In this document: one piece after another, positions 1 to 13,800 of the stretch | How the letters are laid out: each line of letters opens with the position of its first letter | How positions within the stretch are numbered: the stretch's first letter is position 1 | Origin: Pyrrhosoma nymphula | Lineage: Eukaryota > Arthropoda > Insecta > Odonata > Coenagrionidae | Assembly (NCBI GenBank): GCA_963573305.1 | Contig: OY754329.1 | Location: 147,261,266 to 147,325,265 of the forward strand | Direction of reading: 5' to 3' | DNA length: 64,000 nucleotides | Notes under the pieces: generated by a model | Told to the model about the DNA's origin: nothing | What the model saw: the letters and a program-made list of their open reading frames with translations, nothing else | Database searches by the model: none | Translations under genes and position numbers: made by a program

Positions 1-1532
1 CATTCCACTCCATACGCTTGCACTAAACATTCTACTCAAAGTGACATTCCGAATCAAATAAAAACCCAGGAATTTCTGCTATTATTAGTAAAATTAGTAA
101 AAATTATTATTTTAAGCATTTCTCCCCATCCCTCTTCTTCATATCTTCCTAATGGCCCCTTCTACTTGAAATGCCTGCTCCTCTCTTGAAATGCGTCTCT
201 TCTCTGCCGTCTCTGATTTTTCCACGACGCCGTTAAAAAGCCATTCATCTTCGAATAATCCTCCGACCTTACTAGCTTGATAGTTTATACTTATTAACGA
301 CTGATTTCCAGAATATTTTATGCTGATTTTCCTTCCATCCATACAAATGAGGTTACTAGTTTGGCCATTAATTCAGGTATGGAATGGACAAGACAGGACT
401 TGAAATCCAGCCCCGGAATACATTTTCCATGGAATATATATGTCTGGCTATGTGGCCACAGTTTGTATTGGCTTTGATGCCATATAAAATAATGATTTGA
501 TTTGATTGAGAAACACTATTCCGTGAAGACCGTAACTTGGCCGATGTAAAGCCCCCTTAATTTGCTCTCCATTAGAAAGATCAAATCTCTAAACGTGATA
601 TGCTCTATGTATCAGGTATCCTCTAATTATAAAAATTATAATATTCTTAGAGATGATTGAATTATTACTCCATTACATCAATGGAGAAAAGTTAAACGCC
701 TAAAATAGAAGGTTTTGTATTTAATTAATTTTTAACAACCTCCAAAAAGTCTTACTAGTATTACGGACGAACCTGTGTTGTGATTGATACTGTGGCTTTG
801 ATTCAACGTACAAAATGGAAAAAAACTTAAAAGACATTGAAAATCGTTAACTAGGAACTTATTTAAGATCATTGCCTAATGAATAGGGGGTAAACATTAA
901 GTACAAACTCCCTTGTAAAAATTAAGAAAATAAATGTACGTTCCGCAGATACCTTCAGAAGTAGGCGGGGCGTTTTTTTAACATAAAACCATGCCCTAGA
1001 GAGCGTCGAGAACCCCAGGCATGCGAAAAGCGCCATTCTGATTGTAACCTTATCAAAAATATTTTTCCTGTTCTTGATCCATTCTGCCGTCATCAGTGAA
1101 ACGTTCTGTAAAGTTGGAAAGGCAATCGTGCCACAACTCCGAGTAACCCCGAAAATAAATTTCCATATTTATAATGATTAAAATTCCATGTGCAACATCT
1201 CTTCAGGTACATCCTAGAGAATAATTTCCTACAAATGATACATTTACTAGCTAAGGGTGTGAAAAACGGACTGAAGTCACCAAGAGATCGTTTCCATCGA
1301 CCTTAAAATATTAGAACGATGACCAATTGAATGAGTTGCTCCAAATTCTAAGTATCAATGCTAACTTAAGTCCACAAGATAGAGATAAAAACGATGTAAT
1401 ACTATCATGAGGCTATTATTGTTCAGCACTCATTGAAAGATATCCGGCCAGGTTAATTTTGAAATAGTTCTTTCCATTTTATCATTTTCGGCTAAAAAAT
1501 GTGCCAGCACAAATAATTGTGCTATACGTCAT
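1..1532. other. AT-rich non-coding sequence
   Basis: No gene, RNA or complete mobile element is recognisable. Around 470-515 the sequence passes from a mixed-composition stretch into short TTTGAT/ATTTG-type units, which resembles the simple 3' tail of a CR1- or L2-like retroposon, but no coding part adjoins it. The short frames here look like chance openings. Confidence 0.5.
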
Positions 1533-1812
1533 CACCGGTTAAAGGTAGGTTATGATGACAGTCAGAGAAAATCCAACAGATTTTTACGCGTGCAGTGCCC
1601 TATCTACCTCTAGTATTTCTTACTTCATCTCAGCGTAAGTCATACCTTTCTTCATCCCGTCCATAGAACCTATTCTCTGTCTCCCTCTTCCTTGCTTACC
1701 CAACATCCTTCCCTCTATCACGGTCTTAGGCATACCATCGCCCCTCATTACCGCTTCCAGCCACCTACCCTGCCTCTCCCTAATCACATCCAGGAGTTTC
1801 CTCCTCTCACCC
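1533..1812 (-). mobile_element. Non-LTR retrotransposon 3' end, 5'-truncated
   Basis: The minus strand encodes the last part of a non-LTR retrotransposon polyprotein. The frame 1814-1620 reads GERRKLLDVIRERQGRWLEA, then RGDGMPKTVIEGRMLGKQGR and GRQRIGSMDGMKKGMTYAEM, the typical post-reverse-transcriptase tail of insect LINE elements (repeated basic and GRGRxRIG motifs). The following 3' untranslated part (about 1620 down to 1533) closely matches the 3' end of the copy at 15213-15440, including the terminal ACCGGTTAAAG block. Similarity stops near 1812, so this copy is truncated at its 5' side, the usual outcome of incomplete target-primed reverse transcription. It cannot encode an active enzyme. 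The exact clade is not determinable from so little sequence. Confidence 0.75.
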
Positions 1813-3819
1813 ACTGGGTTAACCTCATGCTAAAATTTAGCTTTAAAACAAAGGAATACAGTATAAAATACATAAAAGTTCACAGCATTCTGAATTAGGA
1901 AATATTAGTATGGGTGTAAGAACACTGGTCATCAAATAAGTGATGCGCAAAAGCAAATGCAAATAACTTTAGCTCAGCTCCAAAGCTATGTAAGATAAAT
2001 CATATGAGCTACAGGGCCGTCAAATATCAGCACGTCATTACGTATGCCTTTTATGAAATGTAAGCGCACATTCTTGTTTTTATTTTTGCTTTGAATCCCA
2101 AATGGGGAAACGGATAAACTTGTTGCCCTCATGAAAGTCATAAATCATTCGTGACATGATGGCATCAAACACAAGGCCTAAGGGGTTATAGGAATAGGTG
2201 CGTTTTACAATTAAATGATGCCAGGGATAAGTGATAAAACAAACTTAAGAGTTAATAGAAAAACTACAAAGGACTTCTCACCAAAAATATTCATGAAATT
2301 TCCTGCATACGAAAAAGCCCAAATAAAAAGTATGGGTGATAATAATCTTTGAATTTCTCCCATCTGATTTTATAATAGTGCTAATAGACTCTATAAACAA
2401 AGGATTGGGGAAATGAACGCAACTAAAGTTTCTCCAAGGGCAGTATTTTGGATCAGGTATTTAGAACACAGCTATCGAATTACTTTATTTTTAAATAACT
2501 TCTTAAGCAGTTTGCAAACCGGTTCATGACAAACTTGTTAAATAGCAGTTAAAATCCAAGAAATTATACTTACTTCAACCCTTTAATTTTTATAAATACT
2601 CATCTAAAATCAGAGTCCACGATAATGAACAAGAAATATTCCAACCAGTTTCCCACAACAGAGTCAGTTTGATGAATGCAGGAAGAGCCCATATTGTTAC
2701 GAGCTCTAGAGTATGTAAACTTCATGCAAAGATAGTGTTCGGGAATGTAATTTCCCTCCATTGCTGTTTCTTACTAAGCTCTATTTGAGATGCATTGGTG
2801 ACGTCTAATTGTATCACCGACATCTGAAGCCCGTAGCTTCCAGGGGGTAAGAAGATGATTTGATTGCCTGCTCGAAGCACTAATTCATCAGGTACGGGAT
2901 AAACTTGACTTTTGAATTAACGAAAAAATCTCATCGTCAAAACACGACTGGATACAACAGGAATTTGATAAGGATAGAGACTATTAGACACATTTCGGAG
3001 ATGATACAAGAACTAAAATTGTATTGAAATAAAAATGTAATTATTAGTCGAATTGTCAATACAAGTAATACAAAATTCAAGATTCATGAGTTAGAGAGGA
3101 CTTATTTCATCACCAAGAAGCAGCCATATGCTTTCAGCCAACTCTCGTTAGTCGTGCTCAAATCACAGCATGGAATATGTAACAGAGTTCATAGAGATAA
3201 CTGACACAAGAACGATAGCTATGCTCATTCAACATGTAAAAGAGCGCGACCATTATCTGTACAAATTAATTCAAGAAATACGAATGAAGCAGATGAACTT
3301 CCACGTTCCAAGGAAAAGTTTAAGCAGTTGAAAGAACAATGAAGTAAATAAAGTTACATTGATGACGAAAATACTTTGTTTGCGTGACTGAACTTTTCAG
3401 TAATTTACTGAGAATTTGTATTTAAGGAATTAATTGAATAATGCGCTTCACACCGTGCACTGTAAACGTCTTTTCCGCGAAAAGATTTATTAGAATTTAA
3501 TAAAAAGCATAATTGTTATAAATAAATTTATTTTCCAAAATAACTAAGAAATCATCCACACCAAGAACCGTTATACTTCTGACGCGATCGGTGGGTGCGT
3601 CAGAACTTCGTCATTTTATTTAATAATAAGTATCACTTTGGAGGTGATAGACATACTCCATGGAAAACGGCTTCTATTTTTTTGACAAATATCTCAAAAA
3701 GTAGTAGCATGTGTACTAATATTTTGTTATCATTGAAAAGATAATACGTTTTTCTTTATCAGAGGGCCGAATTCATTCCCCCAGAAGGCATATTCAGGGT
3801 AAATAGAAATAATTTACGG
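1813..3819. other. AT-rich non-coding sequence
   Basis: About 2 kb without a recognisable gene or repeat. Frames are short and interrupted. No tRNA boxes, inverted-repeat ends or low-complexity blocks stand out. Confidence 0.5.
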
Positions 3820-4870
3820 AAGGTTTCGAAGTACTATGGAGTAAATGAGCAGTTATTGAAGTTTATGGTATGAAAATACTTAGGCAAGTATGAGAATTAA
3901 TGGGGTCTTGAGGGACTGGTTTGAAATAAAACAGGTCGTAAAGCAAGGTTACGTAACCGACGTTACGTATCACCGAGGCTGTTCAATGTTTTTATGGATA
4001 AATGTGTGAGTGATGTGTATACGTATAAAGTCGGTGTTATGGCTAGAGATTTAAATGTGCGTGTTCTATTGTACGCAGATGATGCTGTGTTGCTGTTTGA
4101 GAGCCAAAAGGAACTACAGGGACTCCCGGATAACTTCTGTGAACCAAAAACGAGAATGGATTCAAGGGTATATGCTTTAAAGAACAAATTAGTCGTTTTT
4201 GATGGGTATACATGTAAAAATTATTGTATTCGATGAGGGAAAATGATGATTTAATTGAACAAGTGGACGATTGGCCGAATATTTACATAAAAGGATAGAT
4301 GAAGAGATTATAAAGCGTACAAATGCCAGTAGGAAAGTCATAGGTAGTATGTGGAGTGTATCTTGGAATGAGAGTTCGTCTAGCGAAGGGAAAATCCATG
4401 TATACTAAGTGTTTTCCTCCCGACGTGATTATATGACAGCGAAACCTGGGTATTCAGAATTAGGATAAGAGTAAGCTAAATTCAGTGGGAATGGGGTACC
4501 TGAGAAGTGTTTTCAGCGAAGTAGGATGGATAGTATTAGGAATGAATAGGTGATGAAAGAATGTGGGTTGGGAGCTCCAGTAATGGACATATATGACAGG
4601 AGTGTGCTTCCTTGGTTTAGCCATGTTGTGAGAATGGATGAGAAGTGATAGCGAAACAGATAGATGAGAGTGGAGTGAATAGTCTGAGAGGAAGGGGTAG
4701 ACCGCGAAAGTCATGAGTGAATGTGGTGGAAGAGACTCTAAATAGGAGGAATATTAGTAGTCTTAAGGATAGGAGAACGTTTATGAAGTATGTATGAGTG
4801 TAAGAGAAGCGAGAGGTATGCAAGGATAGGGCAGTATAGAGAAATTATTGACAGAGAGCCAGGTTTCTAG
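3820..4870 (+). pseudogene. Non-LTR retrotransposon reverse transcriptase remnant
   Basis: This is the 3' half of a degraded non-LTR (LINE) polyprotein. Upstream fragments at about 3825-3960 read like the YYGVNEQLLK and DWFEIKQ-V-QG segments that precede the catalytic box. An uninterrupted frame from 3994 to 4236 has LLYADDAVLLFES, with YADD at 4072-4083; YADD is the metal-binding catalytic box of reverse transcriptase. Further downstream, in shifting frames, come segments resembling the C-terminal tail of these elements: YLRSVFSEVG near 4495, then RSVLPWFSHVVRMDE near 4590-4640 (the familiar RWFGHVxRM motif) and SVREARGMQG near 4800. Several stops and frame changes make it a dead copy. The motif set suits RTE-like or related insect LINEs; I cannot fix the family. 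Confidence 0.75.
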
Positions 4871-6755
4871 GCCTAAGAAAAATAACTCAGTTCTTGGATT
4901 TTGCCTAACCCGAAAGGGAATGGCGTATGTAAATTCATTGAATTTAGTAATAATATTGATGTCTCGTTCTAACTACCTTAAATACTAGAAGTGATATTCA
5001 ACAATCACATCCTCGTGACTAGCCCTGATGAACATAATGGTCCCCCGGGGCAAGCCGTGCCCCTTCAATCGAGCTCGCTCCTTGTGCGGCATGGGCGACC
5101 AGGAGTCGACTCGGAAACCAAAAGCCGACCAGCACCACAACTTGCCGCGCTGACGTGAATATGGCTGAAATCTCCTCCCGCAACCCTTGGGCGCCGCGAC
5201 CTGAAAAAAAACACCCAACCCGCCCAGCTTTCATCCCCCCACCAAACCTTCGCAGAGCTACGTATCCTGGGAAGCTTTCATCCGGGGGAGAGAGGGAGGA
5301 GGCTCAACTTGCCCACTCCACCCACCCACCCACGGGTCTCCCTCTCGCAGAAAAAGCAAGCAGTAGAGATGGAGAGAGGGAGTGTGGAGGTGACGTAGGG
5401 TGGCAGGGGTAAGAGACGGAGGGGTTTCAAAAGGAGGGCAGGGAGGAGGGGAAGAGGCCATGGACCATGAGTGGGAGGAGGGATGAAGAGGAGGAGGATG
5501 GGAGTTTGGTTATATCCCTCAAGGCTTATTCCTGTTCCCTTGAAATATTCATTATTCCACCTTAACGTTGTCAGGGTCTTCCATCAAGCCACATGAAATA
5601 CCTTCACAAGATAGCAGACGGTCGACTACACCACCTCACATCCCCCCATCCCACAAAAGCAGCGGGAGCAGGGCTTCTCCATCTTCTCTTCATTCCTCTG
5701 CCTCGTCTTCTTCCCTCTCCGTCTTCATCTCGAGGCAGATAAAGTGGAGCGAGTCGCTTCATCTTGTAGCTTTTCTCTCTCTCTCCCCTTAGCTCTCTAA
5801 CCTCTCTCCCTTGGCCGGTTCTCTCAAGAAGCCATCGCCTTCTTTTCCCATTCCATCTGATGCTTTCCTTCGCCCCCACCACACCCCCGCACCCACCAAC
5901 CCCTCCCACTCCTCATCCTCCCTCCGGAAAGAAGTTTTGATTGATCTCCGGCGAGTTGATTTGCAATCGACAAGGAAATGAAGAGGAAGGAGAGAGGCGA
6001 AGTGTTCTCTTATACTATTGGGGAGAAGCGGAGAGAGGAAATGTGGGAGAATATAACCGGTTCATCTCTGGAGCGGAAGAAACCCTAAAGCTGAGGTCCA
6101 CGGAATGAGCTGAAATTTTGCAGTTAAGTCCCTATAAAAACTTCCTGGTCACAAAAATTTTGGACTTGGACTATCGTTAACTAAGTAAACCAATGCGCTT
6201 ATCATGCATAAAAAGTAAGTGGTATTATAACATATATAAATATATAACAGCTTCATCCTGGACCTCGAGGAAGTTGTCGATATTCATGGTGAATTCAGCA
6301 TATTTAAAATTTATTCAATAGTTTCAAACAGGCCCGAGTTTATTATCTCTCGTATGACATTCTGTTGGTAGGAAAACCGATTAGGTATATGTATATTCCA
6401 ACGTTCTGCCATTGAGTACGACCATGTCAAATGCTCGAAAGTCTGTATTAAATGTATTAAACAAAACCTAAACTCATAAGTCGCCAACAATTTTACATGA
6501 AATCATCCACTTCCGCACCTCTTGCACCGCCGTTCCGTATGCCTCACTCTATCTTGGGTCTTCCAAACTCAAATGGTACGAGAAATTACAATCAAGGACT
6601 TTCTGCTGGCCAAGGATATTTCGGACGGAAAATTGTGGGTAGTCCACGATGCGCTTAATAAAATTGACATGAAAACTAGAAAACCATGGCAAGGGTGTAA
6701 CATTACAGTCATGAAAAATTGACCAGCAGGGGCGTTCCGTAACTCGATAGCGTGC
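4871..6755. other. GC-rich, strand-asymmetric non-coding block
   Basis: From about 5030 to 5960 the composition turns GC-rich, with long purine-rich stretches (5285-5500) followed by pyrimidine-rich ones (5630-5920, including a CT microsatellite near 5777-5792). Frames of 70-100 codons here are Ser/Pro/Arg-rich low-complexity translations on both strands, as expected for such composition. The flanks, 4871-5030 and 5960-6755, are AT-rich with nothing recognisable. Confidence 0.5.
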
Positions 6756-6759
6756 ACTA

Positions 6760-6817
6760 CCAACGTTGAACACGGGACCCTCCAGTTTGTAGCCCAACGC
6801 TCTACCACCACGACCCC
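6760..6817 (-). repeat. tRNA-derived SINE head (degenerate)
   Basis: On the minus strand, GTGGTAGAGCG at 6809-6799 matches the RNA polymerase III A box. About 35 bases on, CGTGTTCAACGTTGG (6774-6760) is a damaged B box (consensus GGTTCNANNCC). Order and spacing are those of a tRNA, but arms do not pair well enough for a functional tRNA, so a SINE or tRNA pseudogene is the better reading. The body beyond the head could not be delimited. Confidence 0.5.
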
Positions 6818-7399
6818 CGAAAGTTAGACAGTGCAGAAAGGCAAGAAAGAAATGCAGTGTGGCAACGGCGTTATTCTCCCTCTGGAGTTAATAAAACCAT
6901 TGATTGATTTGCAACGATTGATGTTTCGGTAAAATATTAGGTATCTCCCCTTAAGTACTCTTCACTCAGGGTCAAAGCACCATAATCATACTAACATATT
7001 TCCTTCGGAAACGGTCGCAGAAGCATTGATGATATCAGTTGATAAGCAGATCTTTACGCATATTTTTCTCTCACAAGATTCTGGTAAGCATAATATGTAT
7101 GGAAAATATCAAGGTTATTCAGAACATATCACGAGGATTAAAAAAATACATGAAAGTAGGTTAATTACTTACTGATTCAATGAAGGAACTGTTTAAAAAG
7201 ACATGCGAAAATGGGTAGAGCATACGTAACCATTTAAGTATTTCTGCAAGGAATTCTTCATAGTTTGCTTGGTATTTGGGGAGGTGAACGACAACTAAGG
7301 ACATTTGCGCCATTAGGACAGGAGGATGTGCCATTAAAGGAAGGATTATATGTGACATGGAATATGAGGGTAAAGAAACCCGGCGACAGCATTAGCCTA

Positions 7400-7572
7400 C
7401 TCTTAACAAAAGGCGTCAAGGGGTCCATGGGACGTAGGACACAGCACAGAATTAAGTGCTCCCTTGATAGCACCCCTATTGAGGATAGAGTTCCACTGCA
7501 AAATATTCGGATTCGAATCTGGGCGCTCAGGATGGGTATCTAATACTCTTGCCACCATACCAAAACGATCCC
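7400..7572 (-). repeat. tRNA-derived SINE
   Basis: The minus strand has an A box, TGGTGGCAAGAG (7557-7546), and a near-perfect B box, GATTCGAATCC (7519-7509), separated as in a tRNA. The head is preceded by GGATCGTTTTGGTA and followed by an unrelated body running toward about 7400. It lacks a clean acceptor stem, so it is read as a SINE. The distal end is a guess. Confidence 0.6.
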
Positions 7573-7769
7573 CCAGGGATTCCAGGATGAAACAGTTGAA
7601 AATAACTTGAAAAATACTCCAAAATACCACTACAAGTATGCAATGTATAAAAATAGCTCTAATTACGGTTCCATAAGTAGTGTTGCTTCATACATGTACA
7701 TTTCTATTTATCTCAATCGTCTCAGGCTCAACGTTGTGGAAGTTCATTTTATAAATTTGACGCCACTGC

Positions 7770-7890
7770 GTCGAAACAGGACGTACCGTAAAATAGATTG
7801 GTGGAGTAAGACAATGTTTCCCTTTCCTTTCGTCGAAACTAGTTGTGCCGTAAAATAAATTGGTGGAAAAAGAAAAAGTTTTCCTTTTAA
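7770..7890. repeat. 62-bp direct tandem duplication
   Basis: Two diverged copies of a unit starting GTCGAAAC begin at 7770 and 7832 (period 62). Shared blocks are CCGTAAAATA-ATTGGTGG and the following GTTTTCC/GTTTCCC pyrimidine tract. No protein is encoded. The first copy starts inside a GACGC-loop-GCGTC hairpin that resembles part of the hammerhead-like motif described at 44 kb. Confidence 0.65.
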
Positions 7891-10800
7891 TTTATGCATT
7901 CTCTTTGTTATAATTGCAACCATTGGTTTAGTTTAAGAATAATGATACCCCTACAGAAAAACGCCGAAGAAGACTTTCTAAAATATTATTCTTTTACATA
8001 TAAATGCGCATTTTGTTTACAATTTTAAATCCAATACACTGCAATTTCTGCTAATCATTATGACTAACGCACACGATACATCTATCGAAGTAAACATTTG
8101 CTCTTTCAATTAAAAGCAAGCCATTATTTACACAATATTTGCACTTCATTATCTCCTTATCTACCGGAACACGTGTTGGATGATTTAAGCCAGATGATAA
8201 TAGATAGCAAATATCAGTTTGAAAAAAAAACTATTTCAATTGTTTTGAACCCATCCATTTATTTTTCAGAGGTGGAATTAGATGTAATTAAAGAAGGGTT
8301 ACTGAAAGTTGACTAAAAATTCTTTTTCTCATTATTCGTTGTTACAATTAGGCTATAACAGCCTATTTAACTGAAAGAATGCTGTTTCAAACTCAGCACA
8401 TTTTAATGGAGCTAAGCAATGAGATAAAGGTTTGCAGAAATTACAAAAGTCATAGTTATCGTGGGATTAAAGACTTAAATTCGGGTTTCATGCTTGGGAA
8501 GTGTATCACAAAAACAGCCTATGTTGCGCAGATTCGCGAGAGTGTTATTTAGCTAGAATTTGAATAAAACCAAGCACATTATGGCAACATTCTTCCCTGA
8601 ATGGCAGTCCTTTCAGCATAATTGGTATTGATTTCACCAGCGGATGGAAATGAACCACGTACACAAAAATAAATTGACTTAAATGGCTTACTTTATGGAA
8701 CATTTTCGCTCCCCGCCTATTCATTTTGGAACCGGCATCAATTAAGCTGTAAAAGCAAGAGAGCGATCACGCCCATCAATTCATTCAACCACTTTTGTTT
8801 TCATTTATTCATCCTTCCATTAAAAATATTCACAGCGTGAAAGGGACAAAGAAGCCTCCGCGGACAAAAGGATAGAGAAAAAAAAGCCGATCATCACGGG
8901 GCAAGAGTGCGCTTTTTGTATCACGGCATGAGTCTGTGAGTGTGAGGGGAGGTCGTCTCTTTGAAATGAACGTGAGGAGAATGCAAGAATATCCATCAAG
9001 TTTCAACAAAGAATAAAACAAGACACAATCGAAGAGTCAAAGGAAAGACAGACACAAAACCCTGAGAACACTTACGCCAGCAAAGTTTAAAGGCGAGTTT
9101 CATCTTTTTTTGACCTTTCGTCCAATCAACTTTTAAAACTATCCAAAAGAATTCCTCAAAGGTGGCTGCGCGAAGAAAGTCTAGGAGCTGAGCGAGGATG
9201 CAGTTTCCGTTCCTCTTCCCTTTTCACATGCTAGCAAAGACAAAAATTAAAGAAAGAGCTGCATAGCGAAATAAGGAAAGCTCGGACACGGACTGAGTTC
9301 AGAACGCACATTGACTCTTAAAAAACGGCAGGAGAGTAGATTTTTTCCTAAACAATGTTCAGTCGGTAAATGAGTACTTTCAGAACAATAAGACACCTTT
9401 TCCAGTACTGACACCTAACTCTTCAATTTGGTAATGTGCAGCAATAAATATCTCATATGAACAATAAAAAACGTTTTTAGCTTCAATATACTAAAAGCCG
9501 TACTTATGGCTCAAGCAACGTATATGGTAGCAGAAACCAAAGAAGCTGAGTAGCAAAGTCCTTCTTTTATGAGTGCTTGAACCTGGCCAGATGAAAGTAT
9601 ATACGTAAAATTAAATCATTGACCTCCGGAAAAACTGGCTATCAATTCTGCTTCATAAGACAAAATACTGCGGAGAATACATACGTATTCTGATAAAATA
9701 CTTACATGATATCAAATCCACCAGCTGTTTCGCATTACTCAATGGTATGAGATAAAATGAGAACAAAACTGCAATGTTTCACTGTTACAATCTGGAATAA
9801 GTTCTATGTTCCATGTTAATAGAATGGAAGGTGTTGAAATTGAAATATTATGTTAAATTCCCGCATAAATAAATATCTTTTACTATCCTATTTTTGGCAC
9901 TTTTGATACCCATTTCACCATATACAGGTATACTTCATCCTGGAGAGTGTTCCTATTGTTTAGGTCAGTTATGACCATGAATTTGCAAGATAACTTGCAT
10001 TCAGCTCGTAGGCTACAGTAATACGTGATATTTTAACTATACAGAATCAGTAGTAGGATAATCTAGATATTTGAAGGCCAATATTTCCATCAAATCCCAC
10101 CACCTAGCTTAAAACATGGAAATTTGAAAGTAAACATTAAACAAAAACATTTTATGTAATAAACTTATGCCCTTTGGTGAAAGGACTGAAGGGAAAAAAA
10201 GAAAAAGTACACTGAGAGAGGTAGGTAGTCCACAGCCTACTTCGAAAGCAGATGAAAAGAATTCACCATTCTTACATAAATAGTACGCAGACATAATAAT
10301 CAAGTACTAAAATTAAGAAGCGCTTAAGTTGTTTTCAGCCATCAGGTGTAATATTAGCTGAGGTCACTTGTTGAAATTCAACCGTTGTGAAAAATCAATG
10401 AGCATAATGTATATGATACAAATAAAATCCTTTATATTCTCTGTTTAAACCGTATAGGCAAATATTAAGTGAATCGAAAAATTCTGAACGATTGTTATAC
10501 AAACCGCATATAGAAGGTGGAAACATTTGAAGTCCACTATTTTAGTGAAATTTAAACGAAATTATTCATTTCAATATCCCTAATTGAGCACTAAGCCAAA
10601 TTTTTCCGGCACCAACCCACCTCAGTCCATTGCTAACCATAGTGGACATTACGTCCCAGTTGGATTAATGAAGTACTCATTAAGTTTTGTTTCTATCTGG
10701 GGATACGTTTTTAATTGGACCCCGTTAAATTTTAACACACTAGTTTCGCTGGTTATTCTAGGATGGTTAAACTGGGACGAAACTTAAACTGATGACTTCC

Positions 10801-13800
10801 CATTAGCCTCAATGATAACTAGTCCTGAGTATGGACGACACCTGGCTCGAAACCGTTAATTGTTATTGAGTTAAAATAAACCAGAAGCAAGGAAAATAGT
10901 CTGCTAAAATTTTTACATAAATCAAAAAGTGTTATAAGTTCCTAAAAGCATTATCCTATATTCAAAATATTCCTCTATCTCCCCATCATTGCACTGCACT
11001 TATCGTCTAGTTGTGTTAATAGTTTCATGGAACACCTAAACGTTTATCATAATATCAATATTGGTACAACCTCTCACTCTGTAAGGTGATCATGGATTTT
11101 CTCTTGCGTTCAAATGCTCTAAGTGTTAGCCGAGAAACACTGATTTGTCTTTTCTCGTGGTGATTTTCATTAGTCCCCGCAGGTCCTCTTGCCTACTGCC
11201 GCATAGCTTTATTATTCTCTAATAAACTCCAATAATTTGCGGTTATTTTCATTAGTACCGGTAGACCCCTTTCTTTACTGCTGTATAGTTCGCCAGGAAC
11301 TGGAAGCGTTGCCATGCATCGGTGATATGCAATAGAAATATAGTTAAGTATCTACTTGAATATTATTTAATGAATTATACATGTTCCTTGGCCTTACGGT
11401 TATTGGATAACTATGATGCCAGGTGAACTAACCATGGAGCAGGCGGCATATACTCTAGACGGGGGGAATGTCATTTCCCAAATTCACACGACCAACCTTC
11501 AAGTTCTGACCTTGGACATTTCTAATGGTCATGGTATAACACCACTTCACCATGACCGAGAATCAAAGGCGCTTGAATAGAAAACTATAATAAAATAAGG
11601 TTAGAGTGACACAAGGACAGAAGAATTTCTCCCTGATCAATGTCTCCAAATGCTTGCCTTCTCTCATGAGGATGTTCCCACTGAGAATGACTTTTCTGCA
11701 AGGAATTAGACGCATATCACCCCAAGCTAAAGAGGTCTGGAAAAGCAAAAAAAGAATATTTGATGACAGAGAACGATTAATTGCAAGACTCAAAGGGCAG
11801 AATCAACGATCATTTACTGGAGGAGGAGGTTGTTAACTCAGGATAGGTTAGTACTTAATTCACTTAAGGTGTCGTTGACTCCCTCTTCTCTAAATAATCT
11901 GGGCGTCGACTTCCACTGCTAGTCTCGCCCTTGTCCGTCGAGGGCTTCAAAGGAACTCCGAGCAGAGCACTACAATTTTTACGAACACGCTTGTTCGAAC
12001 CAACTTAGAACGGAGAATATTCTTGACCCGGCAGCCGGATGAATATCACGCGTTCATTTTACCAAAATATCCGTGAATATCAACTCGCTGGCTCACGTTG
12101 TAAATACAGATGACACGACAAAACACGAAATGTTCCATCCTAGGGTCTATTTTTTAACTTTTCCTCGAAATATGAACTTCAGTGACGGGGTAGTAATTTA
12201 TGTATCAAGCTCCCAACGGACGGAAACGTGCTCAACTCGGGTTGGAACTCAACGATGGCGTGGCTGCATCCAATAAGAATCACACCACGACCTTCTATGC
12301 CCACCAAAGGTTCAAAGCAAGAGTCGAATATTATTGGCTGATGTGCGGAGAGAACTCTCGGATGATGGTAATGAGCGGAATCGCATGGCATTGCCCTTAG
12401 GGCCGCCGGGTACGGTTGCCAGTCAATACGGTGACCCCTCCGCTCCCCAAGGCTCAAGGGGGCCCACTCCCAGCGAGGAACCACAACAAAGTGACGCGTG
12501 AAGCACACTACCACAAGGGGGCTTCTCTGCATTCTACAGTCCGCCTGGACTCACTAAAGAAACTGCTCGAGAATCGAAGGTCACAAGCATAGCAGACGTT
12601 GAGAACAATTCCAGCCATATAAGTTTCAGACCAATTAGGCACATTATTTTACGCCCACTCTACATATGATAGAAGAGAAAAACGACGAAATAAGATAAAT
12701 AAACACTTAAATAAGTAGGTATTACATAGGCAGCGAAACTTAGCGGGAGTCACCTACGCGAAGGGAGACGTCAAGGAGGGGAATGCGCAAGGGAAGGGGT
12801 TGGAAAAGAGGCGATATGTTGGACAAGGCGATAAAAACATCTAAGTCCTCCTTCATTCTCATCTCCAAATGTCAAATCACACAAAATAAATTACGGTTAG
12901 GAGTTTATGATATATTAATACTACATTTCACGTAAAATCACGAGTCATTGATGAGTTTGCCACGAAACATTGCATGAAACATATATTCCCAAAAACACAA
13001 TTTTCTAAACCACACCAGCGCCTTTATTTCCTTTCACTGCAACGACTATTCTCGCGACAATTCGCAAGTTATTTAAAATATGGCCCGGGTAAAAATTAAA
13101 GCAGATCGGTAGAAAACTATAGTTTCTAAGGTAGAGGTCATCCACAACTATACAAATATACTAAAACTTAATAATATGCGTTTCATGATACGATCAATCT
13201 CATAAATCATGTGGACACTAGGTTAAATCCAGGTCAAATATTCAAGGTGGTTGCTCCTATTGGACACAAAATTGTCGACGGCGCGGCGTGGAGCGCAACA
13301 CACATATACTAATTATAACCAGCGACACGGGGTGTATAGGCAAGGTGAGTAGACTATTCACCTTGGTGTGTATGTACTTTCCTCTCCTTTTCCTAGAGGG
13401 CTGGCTTGTGAACTGTCTATCTTGAATGGGTGCTTGCACGATGCAACAATTCACGCGAGGCAGGACAATCCGATAACTGGGCTGCCTGTTCCTCCCGCGC
13501 AACGGACACGCCTCTTTGTTTACAGTTGCTTTGTTTCATTAGAACCCACGGAGGTGTTTACAATTGAGTATCCCGTAAGGTAGAATACAAGAGACTACCC
13601 GACAATCTAATCAAACTCCGCAACCAGGACGCGGAACTTCAGGAAATAATTCACAGCAGCATGCAGTATTAGATATTCCTGTTTTCCCGGAAGGAAACAG
13701 CACAATAGACAACGTGAAGCAGACTGTTTTAACGGAGGCTGGCCTTGCTATGTTGGGGCCCCTCTTTCCTTATTCGAAAATTCCCATCCCTTGTCATTAT

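Noticed and set aside
8098..8316. 73-codon plus frame with a protein-like look and an acceptor-like TTTATTTTTCAG inside it
   Set aside because: No family was recognised, no matching upstream exon was found, and frames of this length are frequent here by chance. Transcript data would be needed to reopen it.
13343..13525. Splice donor and acceptor pair suggesting an intron
   Set aside because: Single consensus-like sites occur by chance, and neither side opens into convincing coding sequence.
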